This document shows, in pieces, positions 1 through 10,018 of a stretch of DNA of 64,000 bases; the stretch's first letter is position 1, and every line of letters starts with the position of its first letter. A program made the position numbers and the translations under genes. Below the pieces are notes generated by a model. That model saw only the letters and a list, made by a program, of their open reading frames with translations, had not been told where the DNA came from and did not search any database. Origin of the DNA: Trichomonas vaginalis G3 (lineage: Eukaryota; Parabasalia; Trichomonadida; Trichomonadidae); assembly GCF_026262505.1 (NCBI RefSeq), contig NC_067203.1, positions 20,813,411 through 20,877,410 on the forward strand, written 5' to 3'.

Positions 1-463
1 TGTCGTATGTCTTAAATTCTTCGGATTTGGAAAGGTCAGAAATATTTTTATAAACCATGTCGCAATCTTTGTCCATAACTTTATGGTTGCAATGATATCC
101 TAGAAACTCATAGTTTACCTTTCGTATGAACTTCTTTATTTCTACTGAGTCAGTTGCTTTGACTTCAATTTCGTCAAATTCGGGAATGGTTAGTTTTTGT
201 TGCTGAATTTCAGGTAGTTTAGGTAAATGGTCGATGAGGTCCTGCATGTCATAAAGATATTCTTCATTTTCTTCATCCTGTGCGGTACAGTCTAAATTAC
301 TTGTTAACAGTTCTTGCTTTATCTTCTGGATTTTTGTTTCGAAAGTATATGAAGAAGGAATGAAGTTTTTCATCTCTACCAACATTGACGTAGGATTCAT
401 GACTAGCGAGTTTGGTGCTGTAGTTGTGGCTTGAATTGCTGTTGTGCCGATTGTTGAAATCAT
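1..463 (-). CDS. Maverick conserved protein of unknown function (runs off window edge)
   Basis: This reads from an ATG at 461-463 to the window edge without interruption. It closely matches the 209-aa protein at 35743-36372 in the second element, for example in the stretch beginning NPTSMLVEMK. I recognise no domain. The upstream DNA (464-540) has the long T-rich leader ending TTTTGTATGTAAAGAT that also precedes the KilA-N-type genes of the second element, so it probably belongs to the same expression class. Function unknown. Confidence 0.7.
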   Translation of the reverse strand, partial: MISTIGTTAIQATTTAPNSLVMNPTSMLVEMKNFIPSSYTFETKIQKIKQELLTSNLDCTAQDEENEEYLYDMQDLIDHLPKLPEIQQQKLTIPEFDEIEVKATDSVEIKKFIRKVNYEFLGYHCNHKVMDKDCDMVYKNISDLSKSEEFKTYD

Positions 464-550
464 ATCTTTACATACAAAATAAAAAAAATAAATAAAAATA
501 AAACTAACTTTATTTTTTCTATCTTAAGGAAATTCATGAAATTTCGTGAG

Positions 551-616
551 GGTGAAAAAAGAGGTGAAAAAACGGGTGAGATCTCACCTCTTCACCTAAA
601 ATATATTTTTGGTGTA
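551..616. repeat. GGTGA-type multi-half-site palindrome
   Basis: Two GGTGA half-sites about 12 bp apart lead into the palindrome GGTGAGATCTCACC, followed by TTCACC and then AAAATATATTTTT. The order and spacing match the GTTAG-type palindromes of element B, with every half-site changed. It lies in an intergenic gap, between the 1-463 gene and the integrase. A protein-binding operator or transcription-control site is inferred. Confidence 0.65.
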
Positions 617-698
617 AATTTATGACAAAAATAAATGGTACCATTAATGATATCATGACTGTTCTCATTCATGTCTGATTTACATCTAATGAAAAAGT

Positions 699-1783
699 TT
701 AGAAGAATTTTCTTATTCTTTCTGGCTTATTTTTGTCTTTCCAGTACTCCCGCTCTAATGGTCCCAGATGTGTTGTCTTTGACTCTCTCAAGTTCTTAGA
801 TGGTATAACATCTTCAACGCCTCCTTCATATCTTACTTTATAAGTGTCATCGTTTATGTTGTAGCCAAGTATTTCAATAACCACTCCTCGCTTTGCTTCG
901 TCAATGGTTTCAGCAAGTTTGCCATTACTACTTTCAACTAATTTATGTCGAGGGTAAAACGCAATAGAGTCGTCAGCAGCTTTTATAAGATATCCATTAC
1001 CTTGCGTAGAGTCTACGATATAATAGTTTCTACTTAACCTTAAACGTTTCTTTGTCAACGGCTTGTCGTCAAGAACTACACGAACTTTTGTACCAGGAAT
1101 GAGGGTAAATTGTGTTGAATTTCTGATATTTTGTGTTTGGCTTCGTTTCTTTTGTATATACTTTTCTTCTTGTTGTTGTGTCATTGAATTTGGTGTATGT
1201 CCTGTTGTAGAATGTGTTGAGGAATTATATACTTCGAGAAAATGTTTCATTGTTTCTTCAGTAAAGTCTCGCTCTTGTTTAAATCTCTGAGCGTTCTTAT
1301 GAAGCGGTTTATGATGCCGAGTATGTTATGGTTATGGTCTTCAGTAGTGTAGTGAGTTATGTTATGCTTAATGAGAAAATCTGTGATTTCATTGCTGAGG
1401 TATGCTGAATCTTGGTCTGATGTTAAAGTACTTGGGCTATGTTCTGCTACAAACTTTTGTAAAACTCTTAACACTTCACGAGTTCCTTTATTTTTCATTG
1501 GATATGCATATGCTTTACGAGTGTTAACATTAATGAAGATGAGGAATGGTTTATGTCCTCCTTTTCTGCTTTGAATGAGAGTGTCAAATTGGTATGCGTC
1601 AGGAGTGTTGGAGTAAATTGGTAAAAAGTAGTCGTAAGGGTTTATTTTTGTTTGATGTACAACATTTTTGTCAAAGAACCTTTTCACTTCAGCTCTGTTA
1701 GTAAATCCCCAACTCTTTGCAGCTTCATTGAACTTCTTAAATGACCTCCATGGATGTTGTTCGAATACTTCTTTCAAGCTCAT
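699..1783 (-). pseudogene. Maverick integrase (retroviral-type rve core plus chromodomain-like tail), broken
   Basis: The upstream part has an rve/RNase-H-like core with the blocks YQFDTLIQ and TSDQDSAYLS and an N-terminal region typical of Maverick integrases. The downstream part has an SH3-like block followed by a chromodomain-like block (VVIEILGYNINDDTYKVRYEGG). The same arrangement occurs in the integrase at 31453-32410. Integrases of this kind insert the element and generate a 5-6 bp target duplication. This copy is a fossil with at least one break. Confidence 0.8.
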
Positions 1784-1823
1784 TTATGTAAAGTTAAAGA
1801 TTTTATTCAAGGCTCAAGCGCGT

Positions 1824-2216
1824 TCAATGAACTCTATACCATGCGAATACAGTCATAAATGGTGGCATATAATCTTCACCCGAGCCTGTTGGATTTGTTG
1901 TGAAAGTGTGTGAATGATTTCCTGTGGTTCCACAGAAAATACCTGCGCTTGAATCTACTGGGTCACTTGAAATATCATATCTATGCATTCCCTGTCTATC
2001 CGAACCTGCTGCAAGATTTGTATAACCTCTTTTTGTTATTGAATGTGAATGACTACCTGTTGTGTTTGTAGTTCCTGTATGAGTGTGCGGTGGAAGGTTT
2101 GCTTCTTTAATTTTCTTCGAACCTCCTGTTTGCTTTGAAGAGTTAGCACATATAAGAATTTGTCTACAATCTGCCCACACCAAAACCCAAACTGTTTCTG
2201 GATTTGTTGAGTTCAT
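1824..2216 (-). CDS. Collar/receptor-binding tip of a phage-type fibre
   Basis: The protein is His- and Gly-rich with PPHTHTG, SHSHS and NHSHTF blocks, and it ends DYMPPFMTVFAWYR. The 429-aa fibre protein at 30167-31456 has almost the same ending. This pattern is typical of phage tail-collar and short-tail-fibre tips, where HxH motifs bind metal in a trimer. The DNA to 2345 carries related sequence and probably belonged to the same gene. In the virion it would sit at the receptor-binding end of a fibre. Fossil copy. Confidence 0.65.
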   Translation of the reverse strand: MNSTNPETVWVLVWADCRQILICANSSKQTGGSKKIKEANLPPHTHTGTTNTTGSHSHSITKRGYTNLAAGSDRQGMHRYDISSDPVDSSAGIFCGTTGNHSHTFTTNPTGSGEDYMPPFMTVFAWYRVH

Positions 2217-2363
2217 TGACGTATAAATAGACCTATAGGATATAATGTTTGAAGTATTTCAGTCTTTAATGTTTGAAGCTCTGTTTTGTCTGCTTTCTTA
2301 TCATATAAATCTTGAGCAGTGAATTTAACATTATTTTCACCCATGACATAAACATTTTTACAG

Positions 2364-4799
2364 CTAATTTTTTTTCTTCGTTGTTATGTTTTCATTCGAT
2401 GTTAAACCTTGTGGAAAGTTAGGAGGTTTATAATATAATGCATCCCCATCAGTTCCGTCAACCGTTCCTTCAATACTTTCTATAGCAACAGTTGAGAAGA
2501 AGTTATGTGTATGTTCTTTATCTGCTTTACTGTCTAACATTGCTGGTAGTTCATGTGTTTCAAAGTTTCTGACATGACCTTCGATATTAGTGCATTTGTT
2601 ATTTAAGGAGTTTAGTGTATCTTTTACGCTTGTACTTGGATTCTCTAAAGGTGCACTTGAACCAAGGGTATAGTTCAATATTATGTCGTCTGCTCTAACA
2701 GTAGTGAAGGATTCATGTGTATGGTTCTTGTCAGCTTTACTATTTAATGTAGCTTGAAGTTCATTTATATCGGAGATGTTGTGTTTATGAGATTTCAAAA
2801 CTTTGTTCATTGCTTCAAGTTCAACTTTGTCAGCTTTACTTTTAATAGCATCTTCAAACGTTATTTTTGACTTAACTCTCAAAGTAAATCTTGGTTCAAC
2901 TAATACACCGTTAACATTGAAAGTAGAGGCATAAATTTCATCGTTATAACTAAATGCTTCTTGTGCTTTACCTGTGTCATACTGTACAGTACAGCTTATG
3001 TCATAACCTTTAGCACGAATGTATTTATATCTTCTTTCATTAACATCTTCAGTGCTTATTTGTTCATCCTGTGTTAAATATCCATGGTAGTCCGTTATAA
3101 TCTGTTCGTCTGAAGTTATATAATGAACGTGGTTCTTGACTTTATCACTCAGAGCTAAAAGCTCATTTTTGTCTGCTTTTTCGGCTAATTTCTCATTAAC
3201 ATCATTCACTTCTAATTCAACTCTTCCGCCAGAACTCTTATTATCATTAATCTTTTTCATTAATTCGGTAATTACGTCATAAAGACTATATTCTGTTTTC
3301 GGTTTTGTAAATAATGAGTCAAAATTTCTTTTCATCATTACATCGCTGACATTAATGATATCACCAATTCCTTTTTCATTTATTCTCTTCATTAATTCTG
3401 CAATAATGACGAATATATAATCTGTTAATTTATTCTCTTCATCGAGGGTTATAGAATGTTTTGAAATTGAATCATTAACTCCTCTAAATAAATCAATAAC
3501 TTCAGGATACACGTTTTTAATGTCTCGAATAACCCGACCAGTATCCTGTTGTTCATGTTCTTCGTTCCCGTCGTTACGTGGTTTTATATCTCTAACCATC
3601 ATCAACGCAGCCATAACCGGAGGGTTTGTTGCTATCTGTTCGAAAATCCGTCCGTTATGTACGGTATATCTAAATAATTTCTTTGTGTTTGTTAAAACAT
3701 TTGAAACAAGTCTTTTAAAACCATCTACAAAATTTCCTGTTTCACCTAATGTTCTTGCAGCATTTACAAGCTCACCCATTCCCGCTTTTGACCCCAAAAA
3801 CGTCCATATTGCATTTATTTCACTCTGTATAGTTGTCCATTCAGCGAAACTAACACCCGCATTCGCTAAGCTGAAAATGAAATTCAGTGGATCGAACTTA
3901 ATTCCACCTTCTTTTTCAATTTCAACGAACTCACTAACATGAGATTTTAAGTATTCTTTCGTTAAAATTGTTTTCCCCGATGTTATGTCATTAACGAAAC
4001 TATCACCGTCAAAAGTTAACGAATTCAATTTCGTCGTTGATGCTTTTATTTCATACACCGCTTTATCGATAGTTTTTGGCTCACCTTCTTTAGAAGCATA
4101 TGAAACATTAATGAATGAATTATATGTATTCGTGAATGAGTTAAAATCAATGATTTTCATTAATGACGCCTTTAATGATTCATTTACTGTTGAATCCCTT
4201 AAAGCAATTAATGAACTGTCATTTATGAAAGGTACACTGCAAACCGTCGAGTTTGGATCAAATGCTGTAGTTGGTGCAGGAATATTAATGATATAAGTCA
4301 TTAAATCATTAAGTGACGTAAATAATGTTGTCGTTTTTGATTTAATTTCTTTAGCATCTGTTATATACGGTAATTTTATTTCTGTAGTTTCTGAATTAAA
4401 GATATTCGCTAAAATGTTTTGTAAACTGTTTTGAACAGCTGTGTAAACCGTTGAATCCGGAACTCTTACGATTTCACCGTCCTTAATAAAAGGCATTGCA
4501 CATGGTGTAGTGCTTGGGTCAAATCTTTTTGGGTTATGATTCAACATATATTCTAATGCTTCATAAACAGACCTATATACGGTTGTATTATCTTTTTCAA
4601 TAATTTCACCGTCCTTTATAAACGGCATAGTACATGGAGTTAAAATAGGGTCAAACTTTTCATAGTCCTTCCATGTTATGTATTTCTCAGTATTTCCATC
4701 AGTGATAACAATATATTTGTCAGTAAGTGTGAGAGAGTATTGACCAAAATATAAACGTTTAGCTCTGTCAGCTTCATACGCATATGCAGCTATACTCAT
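2364..4799 (-). CDS. Large fibre protein with N-terminal repeats and KADK-type fibre repeats (811 aa)
   Basis: The first 230 residues hold four repeats of about 45-50 aa, each with a core like MPFIKDGEI followed by STVY..S. The rest is coiled and carries repeated (S/E)KADK blocks, with HTH motifs near the C-terminal end, as in phage tail-fibre repeats. No signal peptide is seen. It starts at 4797-4799, back-to-back with the rightward gene at 4817. It probably forms the shaft of the fibre whose tip is encoded just downstream. The open frame is long for a decayed element. Confidence 0.65.
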   Translation of the reverse strand: MSIAAYAYEADRAKRLYFGQYSLTLTDKYIVITDGNTEKYITWKDYEKFDPILTPCTMPFIKDGEIIEKDNTTVYRSVYEALEYMLNHNPKRFDPSTTPCAMPFIKDGEIVRVPDSTVYTAVQNSLQNILANIFNSETTEIKLPYITDAKEIKSKTTTLFTSLNDLMTYIINIPAPTTAFDPNSTVCSVPFINDSSLIALRDSTVNESLKASLMKIIDFNSFTNTYNSFINVSYASKEGEPKTIDKAVYEIKASTTKLNSLTFDGDSFVNDITSGKTILTKEYLKSHVSEFVEIEKEGGIKFDPLNFIFSLANAGVSFAEWTTIQSEINAIWTFLGSKAGMGELVNAARTLGETGNFVDGFKRLVSNVLTNTKKLFRYTVHNGRIFEQIATNPPVMAALMMVRDIKPRNDGNEEHEQQDTGRVIRDIKNVYPEVIDLFRGVNDSISKHSITLDEENKLTDYIFVIIAELMKRINEKGIGDIINVSDVMMKRNFDSLFTKPKTEYSLYDVITELMKKINDNKSSGGRVELEVNDVNEKLAEKADKNELLALSDKVKNHVHYITSDEQIITDYHGYLTQDEQISTEDVNERRYKYIRAKGYDISCTVQYDTGKAQEAFSYNDEIYASTFNVNGVLVEPRFTLRVKSKITFEDAIKSKADKVELEAMNKVLKSHKHNISDINELQATLNSKADKNHTHESFTTVRADDIILNYTLGSSAPLENPSTSVKDTLNSLNNKCTNIEGHVRNFETHELPAMLDSKADKEHTHNFFSTVAIESIEGTVDGTDGDALYYKPPNFPQGLTSNENITTKKKN

Positions 4800-4816
4800 A
4801 TTTTAATGAGAATAAA
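4800..4816. promoter_or_regulatory. Divergent Maverick promoter between start codons
   Basis: Only 17 bp (ATTTTAATGAGAATAAA) separate the two opposing ATGs. The same pattern, TTTA..NAGAATAAAA, lies between divergent starts at 30149-30166 and 43303-43320 in the other element. A shared bidirectional promoter is inferred. Confidence 0.55.
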
Positions 4817-5375
4817 ATGTTGTTCTATTTGCAAAGTACAGACCCAAACGAATACGGGACAGTAAAGCTACAAACAAACTTAGGTCTACAGAATGAGGCG
4901 CTTGCATTCAGAATGGTTGACTTCAATACTATCGCTTCATTCGTTTATAACAGATGAAACAGATTTCATGGAGATTGAAATAGATGGAAAGAAGCACGAA
5001 ATAAGATTTCACAATAATGTAGAATATAAGATGGAAACATTAGCTGGAGTGTTAAATGCTCTCATAAATACTACAATAAACAAGGATAACGAAGAAAACT
5101 TAATGAATGTTAAACTTATTGCAGGAGTTTTGAAGTTCAGTTATGCGAAGGAGTTTAAGATACCAAGAATGAGTCATAGAGTACAACTTCTTTTGGGTGC
5201 ATACCATATGACATTTCCTTTGAAAAGTGTTGACAAAACGATTGAGATGAAATCTGTTCCATACGTATGTTATGGTAATTGTTTATACATTGAGTCTAAA
5301 ATAGCTAATGTCACAGGCATTTCAGGAGTTAATAGTAAAGGTTCAGTAGAATATAAATCCTTCTGTTATGAGTAA
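4817..5375 (+). pseudogene. Maverick structural-type protein, unknown, broken
   Basis: A start codon directly follows the divergent promoter, and coding-like sequence continues to a stop at 5375. The later part reads as a beta-rich protein (MEIEIDGKKHEIRFHNNVEY). I recognise no family. It is followed, with an 8-nt overlap, by a small gene at 5368, an arrangement typical of these elements. Fossil; broken. Confidence 0.45.
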
Positions 5376-5541
5376 TTCAATGTTCATTCCAAACGTTCCT
5401 GTCATAGCAACTCATTTAGGTAAATGGGTTCGCATTAGTCCTCATAATTTGAAAGACATGCAATTCAGACTTGTTGACTTTCAAGGAGAGCCTGTAGAAC
5501 TGAAGGCACCAGTGCGAATGACTGTTGAAGTTGACTTTTAG
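5368..5541 (+). CDS. Small Maverick protein, 57 aa, unknown
   Basis: The ATG lies inside the last codons of the preceding gene (8-nt overlap). The protein starts MSNSMFIPNVPVIATHLGKW and ends VRMTVEVDF. It is beta-rich with no membrane segment. The overlap suggests it was expressed together with the upstream gene. A minor structural role is possible but not shown. Confidence 0.4.
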   Translation: MSNSMFIPNVPVIATHLGKWVRISPHNLKDMQFRLVDFQGEPVELKAPVRMTVEVDF

Positions 5542-6944
5542 AAAATATTAAATGCAACAGCTTACAAGAGAACTCAGAGCTAAAATATAAAGTATGAATG
5601 TTATGTATTAGGTCATGAACTTTGGTTGTTGCTGTTTGATGAAACAAATGAGTTAGTTATGTCAGTCAAGAGAACAGAAAAATATTGTGTTAGTGAAAAC
5701 TGCACCAAGTCAATAAGATTAGGTTTGCATTATGAAGATGAGTTCGATACTGTTGAAGAAGTTTTGGATAGATATTACAAATTGCTTTAATTTACTAAAA
5801 CATATTTCAAGCAAAGTTTATATTCTGTTGAAAGTTTTGTATACTGTTCGAATATTTATACTTAAACTCAATCCTGTAGTTCCTGGTGTTTCAATGATGC
5901 GGATGTTACCTATTTTCATGATAGTGGTGGTTTGACCACAGCTTCGATTTCAGGGTCGAGATAGTCAATGACACATTGTTTCCCTGTTATTCGTGGATAT
6001 AACATTTTCAAGGTCCTCCTTTGTTAGAATTATTTGGTTCTTGCTTATAAGATTTGTCCAAAAGCTTCTTATCGTCTTTGAGTAAAATTGTTTGGTATAA
6101 CTGAAGAAGGTAATGTCTACGTTATCTGAAGGATTTGTTTGAACATTTGTAAGGTTGTCGTGGCTTCTCTTGAAAGAATTTGGTCCAGTGGTGATACTCT
6201 AACTTAACATCTGATGTAGCGTTAGCGTTTGAAGCTGAGTTTTAAAATTCACGGATTTCAGTTCTGGTTCTTTTTTCTTTCAAACACTCTGAACTATAGT
6301 TCTTTATGACAATATTGTTTGTCGTTCGTGAGTCAACATTTGATGTTGGTTCAATTGGAACATTAACGGCACCAGCTAAGATGGATTTGCTTCTCTTTCA
6401 TATAGAATAAAACTTTTATATGTATGAAATGAACAATATACTCGACAAGGTTTGAATGTAAAGCTAACGAATGAAATATTGTTGAATTCACTGAGACAGG
6501 GCTGCTGTGTATAAGATGTAGAACTACTGAACAAAAGAGCTAAGGGAAAGAAGCAGGAACATGAACAAAGGGTGGAAGCCTATAAAATTTATGTCAATGA
6601 TGGCTCAGGAGGTTCAAACATAAAAGTATGCAGAAAGTTATAGAGTTTATGCTCTCAAGGTGAAAAGCTTCATTTAAGAACAGCTATTCTAACGCATATC
6701 CTCAAAAGCTAACGGATGGGGAAGTGGATGATATGAATGACAGCAAAATATTAACAGAAATGGCGACAGAGATGCATGGAATTTGTTTACCATCAGTCAA
6801 TTGAAGGTTAAACTTTAAACAATGTTGGTCGTTCCCATGGAATATTTTTGACTTTAATGGTATTAGTCATGATATGAATCTCAAGGTATGAACGAGGAGA
6901 GATGAGAGACTTATATGCTTCCCAAATTTTTCAAAAGGTAAATG
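5542..6944. other. Decayed Maverick interior without recognisable genes
   Basis: About 1.4 kb with only short, unrelated reading frames on both strands. Base composition and codon-like texture resemble the neighbouring Maverick genes, so this is most likely eroded coding DNA. I could not assign any part to a named family. Confidence 0.5.
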
Positions 6945-7693
6945 TTATACCTGACTGTTTCCAATGAGTTCAATATCAATACGTGAGAAACCTTGAAAGA
7001 TAACGAAGTCAGTTATGAGACGTTTTATGTTTAAAGCTAAAAACCTCCATGTTTGCATAAGTATTGCTACAGTTAAGTGGTAATGTCTGACTTTAGTAAT
7101 GATGTTAGCTAATGGTGAGTCTGGTTTTGACACTAAACCTTTTCCGGCGAAGTCGTCACAAACGAAAGTGTTTGAAGGATATTTTTTGAAGGGGTATTTT
7201 GAAAGTTTTGACAGAATGTAGTTTGTAAGTCGTTTCATATCGTAAACTCCTGAGTATTGACGTAAGTGGTGTTTGTCAATAATTCTTTCCATCCTCAGAA
7301 GTCTTTTGCATTCCTGACTGTATAAATTCAACGATGGCATAATATTTCCTCTTACGTCGAATGTAACGTTGAAGAAATTCAATGAGTTCACTGTCTGGAA
7401 CTTTAACGACAGAGGCTTGAACTTTTGACATAAATGTTTTCGCTGTTGAGTCCATAGAGTCTGAAGTTGCTGATATAATGATTTGGTCATAATATGAGTC
7501 ATTTCCTAAACGTTCTGTTATGAGTATATGACGAATGAGGTTAAATGTCTTACCTGAACCCATCTTTCCACAATAGAAATAACACCATTTGAACAGAACT
7601 CATAATCTTACTGAAAGGAAGAATAAGAGAAGAGTTAAGTTTGTCTGTAGTTTCATTCATGTCTTCATCTACGTCATGTATTAAATGCTTCAT
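6945..7693 (-). pseudogene. Genome-packaging ATPase (FtsK/HerA, A32-like), broken
   Basis: A Walker A motif (MGSGKTFNLI) is followed by blocks corresponding to the ATPase at 39438-40312, including a Walker B-like TFVCDDFAGKG and a later LITDFVIFQGFS block. Such ATPases pump the element's DNA into capsids. The start at 7691-7693 is 16 bp from the opposing start at 7710. Fossil with a few breaks. Confidence 0.7.
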
Positions 7694-7709
7694 TTTATCT
7701 CCATTAAAA
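7694..7709. promoter_or_regulatory. Divergent Maverick promoter between start codons
   Basis: Sixteen bp (TTTATCTCCATTAAAA) separate the ATPase start from the rightward ATG at 7710. It resembles the 17-18 bp divergent spacers at 4800, 30149 and 43303. It fixes the start of the rightward gene at 7710 rather than at an upstream in-frame codon. Confidence 0.5.
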
Positions 7710-8372
7710 ATGCAAGTCAGAAATATTCAGAACATAGCACCGAGTCTAACTGACAAGAGTATAAAGATATACTATGAACACGTTATGATGAAACCTACCA
7801 AAATTCAAGAAAGTCAGTATACTTATGAATATCCAAGACACTGGGTAGAGTATGTAGGAGGTGAGAAAGCTATTGAAATCAGACAGGTTCGAAGTATTCC
7901 AGCAGGAAGAACAATATTATTGAAGAACTTTAATGTTTTGAGATATAATGATGAAACAAAGAAGCAAGATAGTTTCCCTGTTGCTGTGTATGTGAACTTA
8001 GATACAGGAGATGACATGAAAGTTTTTAATACAAAGCTTCAAACGGTAGTGAGAGAACAACTGACTGCGGAAGGACATCCATTACCTTCAGAAGTTACCA
8101 TAGCATATAATTTTGAAACAAACTCAATAGATTTTAAAGTCATCTCTGCAAAGAAGTCAGGTTTTACATTTAATGAAGCAGATGTATATTCGAATGAAAA
8201 CTTCAAAGCTATTGCATGGTTAGATAATGACGATTGCTTTAAGAAAATATTTAAATACAGTGACTCAACGATGTCAATAGATGACCTTCGTGGAATGTTA
8301 CCATCGACGTTTACAGTAGAAGGTCAGAGGATTGCTTACAAGATTGTCAATTGGTGGTATTTGGTCTCGTGA
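7710..8372 (+). CDS. Maverick protein related to the 282-aa protein of element B; candidate minor capsid protein
   Basis: A 220-aa protein beginning MQVRNIQNIAPSLTDKSIKI. The block EYPRHWVEYVGGEKAIEIRQ aligns with FDYPLRWLRDPSVTKAIGFR in the product of 29300-30148, and the two share overall beta-rich texture. No enzyme motif is present. Retention in both elements next to the ATPase or fibre genes suggests a virion role; that is inference. The start is chosen because it lies directly against the divergent promoter. Confidence 0.5.
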   Translation: MQVRNIQNIAPSLTDKSIKIYYEHVMMKPTKIQESQYTYEYPRHWVEYVGGEKAIEIRQVRSIPAGRTILLKNFNVLRYNDETKKQDSFPVAVYVNLDTGDDMKVFNTKLQTVVREQLTAEGHPLPSEVTIAYNFETNSIDFKVISAKKSGFTFNEADVYSNENFKAIAWLDNDDCFKKIFKYSDSTMSIDDLRGMLPSTFTVEGQRIAYKIVNWWYLVS

Positions 8373-8590
8373 GAACATTGTTATAAAATCCAGTATAAGT
8401 GAATTTGCTGAAGAATCTATATTATGTCTTTCAAACTACATGTATTCGCCGCCGAAGCATTATAGTATAAACAAACTTTGTCAGTAAGTTTAACATAAGA
8501 CTTGTCGAACCTTCTTCAATGAAAGATGTTGTGCTACCTAAAGATGGAAAGGATGGACTCATTATTGAGATGATTTTAATTGCATATTAA

Positions 8591-8800
8591 ATGAGCTTGT
8601 TCTTGAAAGTCATTCATGATGAAATAACTGTTGTAGAAGATGTTAGCAATTGTTCAGACATTTTGAAGCGTATAGATGATATAAGAAATAAGTTAGATAG
8701 ACCGCAAAGCGGTGAGAACGCTTATGTTTCATTGACTTTCTCCAGTAACGAGAACTTTTATGAGATAATATTGAAGAGAGATGATTTTAATATGATGTAA
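8591..8800 (+). CDS. Small Maverick protein, 69 aa, unknown
   Basis: Starts MSLFLKVIHDEITVVEDVSN and ends with a stop that overlaps the spacer to the next ATG at 8801. It is mixed alpha/beta without membrane or cysteine motifs. Position among small structural genes suggests a virion or assembly accessory; no family recognised. 8373-8590 to its left holds only decayed sequence. Confidence 0.4.
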   Translation: MSLFLKVIHDEITVVEDVSNCSDILKRIDDIRNKLDRPQSGENAYVSLTFSSNENFYEIILKRDDFNMM

Positions 8801-9210
8801 ATGGTAGCTTGGACAGCTTTAGGCGCAATGGAACAAAGCATTAGCATTTGGAGCAAAAGCACTTGGAGCTTATGACGCAGTAAATAAAATGAGTGGAGAA
8901 GGGTTTCGAAGACATTAGATGCAAATAAAGGAAGATTGGAGGCTGGGTTGCAAAGAAGTTAAGATTAAATAAAATAGGGCTCATAAATAAAGCATCCAAT
9001 TTGGTTGCGACTGAGTCAGAAAATGCTTTAGGAAAGGACGATGAGTTTGCAAAACACGCAAAAGACTTTAATGACCAGATGAAAGGTGAAACAATGCATT
9101 TAAATAGAGTCGATGGAACTAAAGAAAATGTTTCTTCTCCACTAGTAGTTCTTCCGTATGGTCCCTATGGAATGTATGGAAACCCTTACGAAAGACCATT
9201 TGACCCATGA
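8801..9210 (+). pseudogene. Remnant of an amphipathic minor structural protein
   Basis: Begins MVAWTALGA and continues with Ala/Gly-rich then Asn/Asp-rich sequence ending GPYGMYGNPYERPFDP. The Gly/Ala-rich N-terminus followed by a Pro/Tyr/Gln-rich tail resembles the element-B genes at 29053 and 32428. Membrane-active minor capsid proteins of adenovirus-like viruses have a similar make-up, but this is only a resemblance. Fossil; broken. Confidence 0.35.
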
Positions 9211-9323
9211 CTGGTGGAAGTAACTGGTATCATTACGGACGAAGAAGAAAGACAGTCAAGTTGGAGACAGACGTGAAGAAAGCAACTAAAAAGAAACCAA
9301 GGAAGAGAGTTATAAAGCAATGA
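9207..9323 (+). CDS. Tiny basic protein, 38 aa
   Basis: The start overlaps the previous stop (ATGA at 9207-9210). The product begins MTGGSNWYHYGRRRKTVKLE and ends KKKPRKRVIKQ, with about 15 Lys/Arg in 38 residues. A DNA-condensing core peptide, as in adenovirus pVII/pX, is a possible role by analogy only. Confidence 0.4.
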   Translation: MTGGSNWYHYGRRRKTVKLETDVKKATKKKPRKRVIKQ

Positions 9324-9332
9324 ATTCAACAG

Positions 9333-9390
9333 GGTGAAAAACAGGTGAAAAAAGAGGTGAGATCTCACCACTTCACCTAAATTTATTTTT
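9333..9390. repeat. GGTGA-type multi-half-site palindrome
   Basis: Second copy in element A: GGTGA half-sites at about 12-bp spacing, the palindrome GGTGAGATCTCACC, then TTCACC and an A/T tract. It sits between the end of the 38-aa gene and the convergent gene at 9468. Confidence 0.6.
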
Positions 9391-9467
9391 GTGCTATGTT
9401 TTCATACGTGTGAGGGTGGTGATATCATTAATTTTTATATAAATGTGGGAACAAAAATAAAGCATAT

Positions 9468-9902
9468 CTACTCAACAGGGATGAGACCCTTACTGACTAT
9501 GTATTCGTTTAATGCTTGATGAAAACAATGGTACATATTATCGTATGGGTATACACGGCGTCTGTTTCCATCGTCGTCGTATATGTAGAGCTCAAATCCA
9601 GTCCAACCTTCTTTTGTACAATATGTAGCTTTATTTAAGTATGCATTTATGTAGATAAGGCAATTTTCTTCATCGCTCCAGAAATAATTTTTGTTCTTTG
9701 TTGAAAGAGTTTTCGTTCCTCTGCGACCATAAGGAATGTATGCAATAAATTTAGCATCATATGGGATTGTAATATATTCAGGGTTTCTTTCATCGCCAAT
9801 GGGTCTGTCTTTGTTAAAATGCATGTTTCTCAGTTTTACTTGAGTTTTGAATAGTTCACGGAAACGTTCTGGGAAAGAGTCATAGTAAATGTAGTCGGAC
9901 AT
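9468..9902 (-). CDS. Maverick hypothetical protein, 144 aa
   Basis: Complete reading frame beginning MSDYIYYDSFPERFRELFKT. It is rich in Tyr and Asp, beta-like, with no signal peptide or membrane segment and no motif I recognise. The start codon is followed upstream by an A/T-rich leader like those of other element genes. It is the last recognisable gene of element A on this side. Confidence 0.45.
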   Translation of the reverse strand: MSDYIYYDSFPERFRELFKTQVKLRNMHFNKDRPIGDERNPEYITIPYDAKFIAYIPYGRRGTKTLSTKNKNYFWSDEENCLIYINAYLNKATYCTKEGWTGFELYIYDDDGNRRRVYPYDNMYHCFHQALNEYIVSKGLIPVE

Positions 9903-9970
9903 GTCTTTGTAATGAAATAAAAAATTAAAAAAAAATAAAAATAAGGTTATTTTTATTTAGTGAGGACGGT

Positions 9971-10018
9971 AGTGAAGTCGTTAGTGAAGTCGTTAGTGAA
10001 GTCGTTAGTGAAGTCGTT
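9971..10018. repeat. 12-bp tandem repeat, four copies
   Basis: Four uninterrupted copies of AGTGAAGTCGTT. It lies between the last Maverick gene and the MULE remnant. The rest of 9903-10169 holds no gene; 10119-10160 is a short GC-richer stretch that could be a transposon end but has no partner I can show. Confidence 0.7.
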
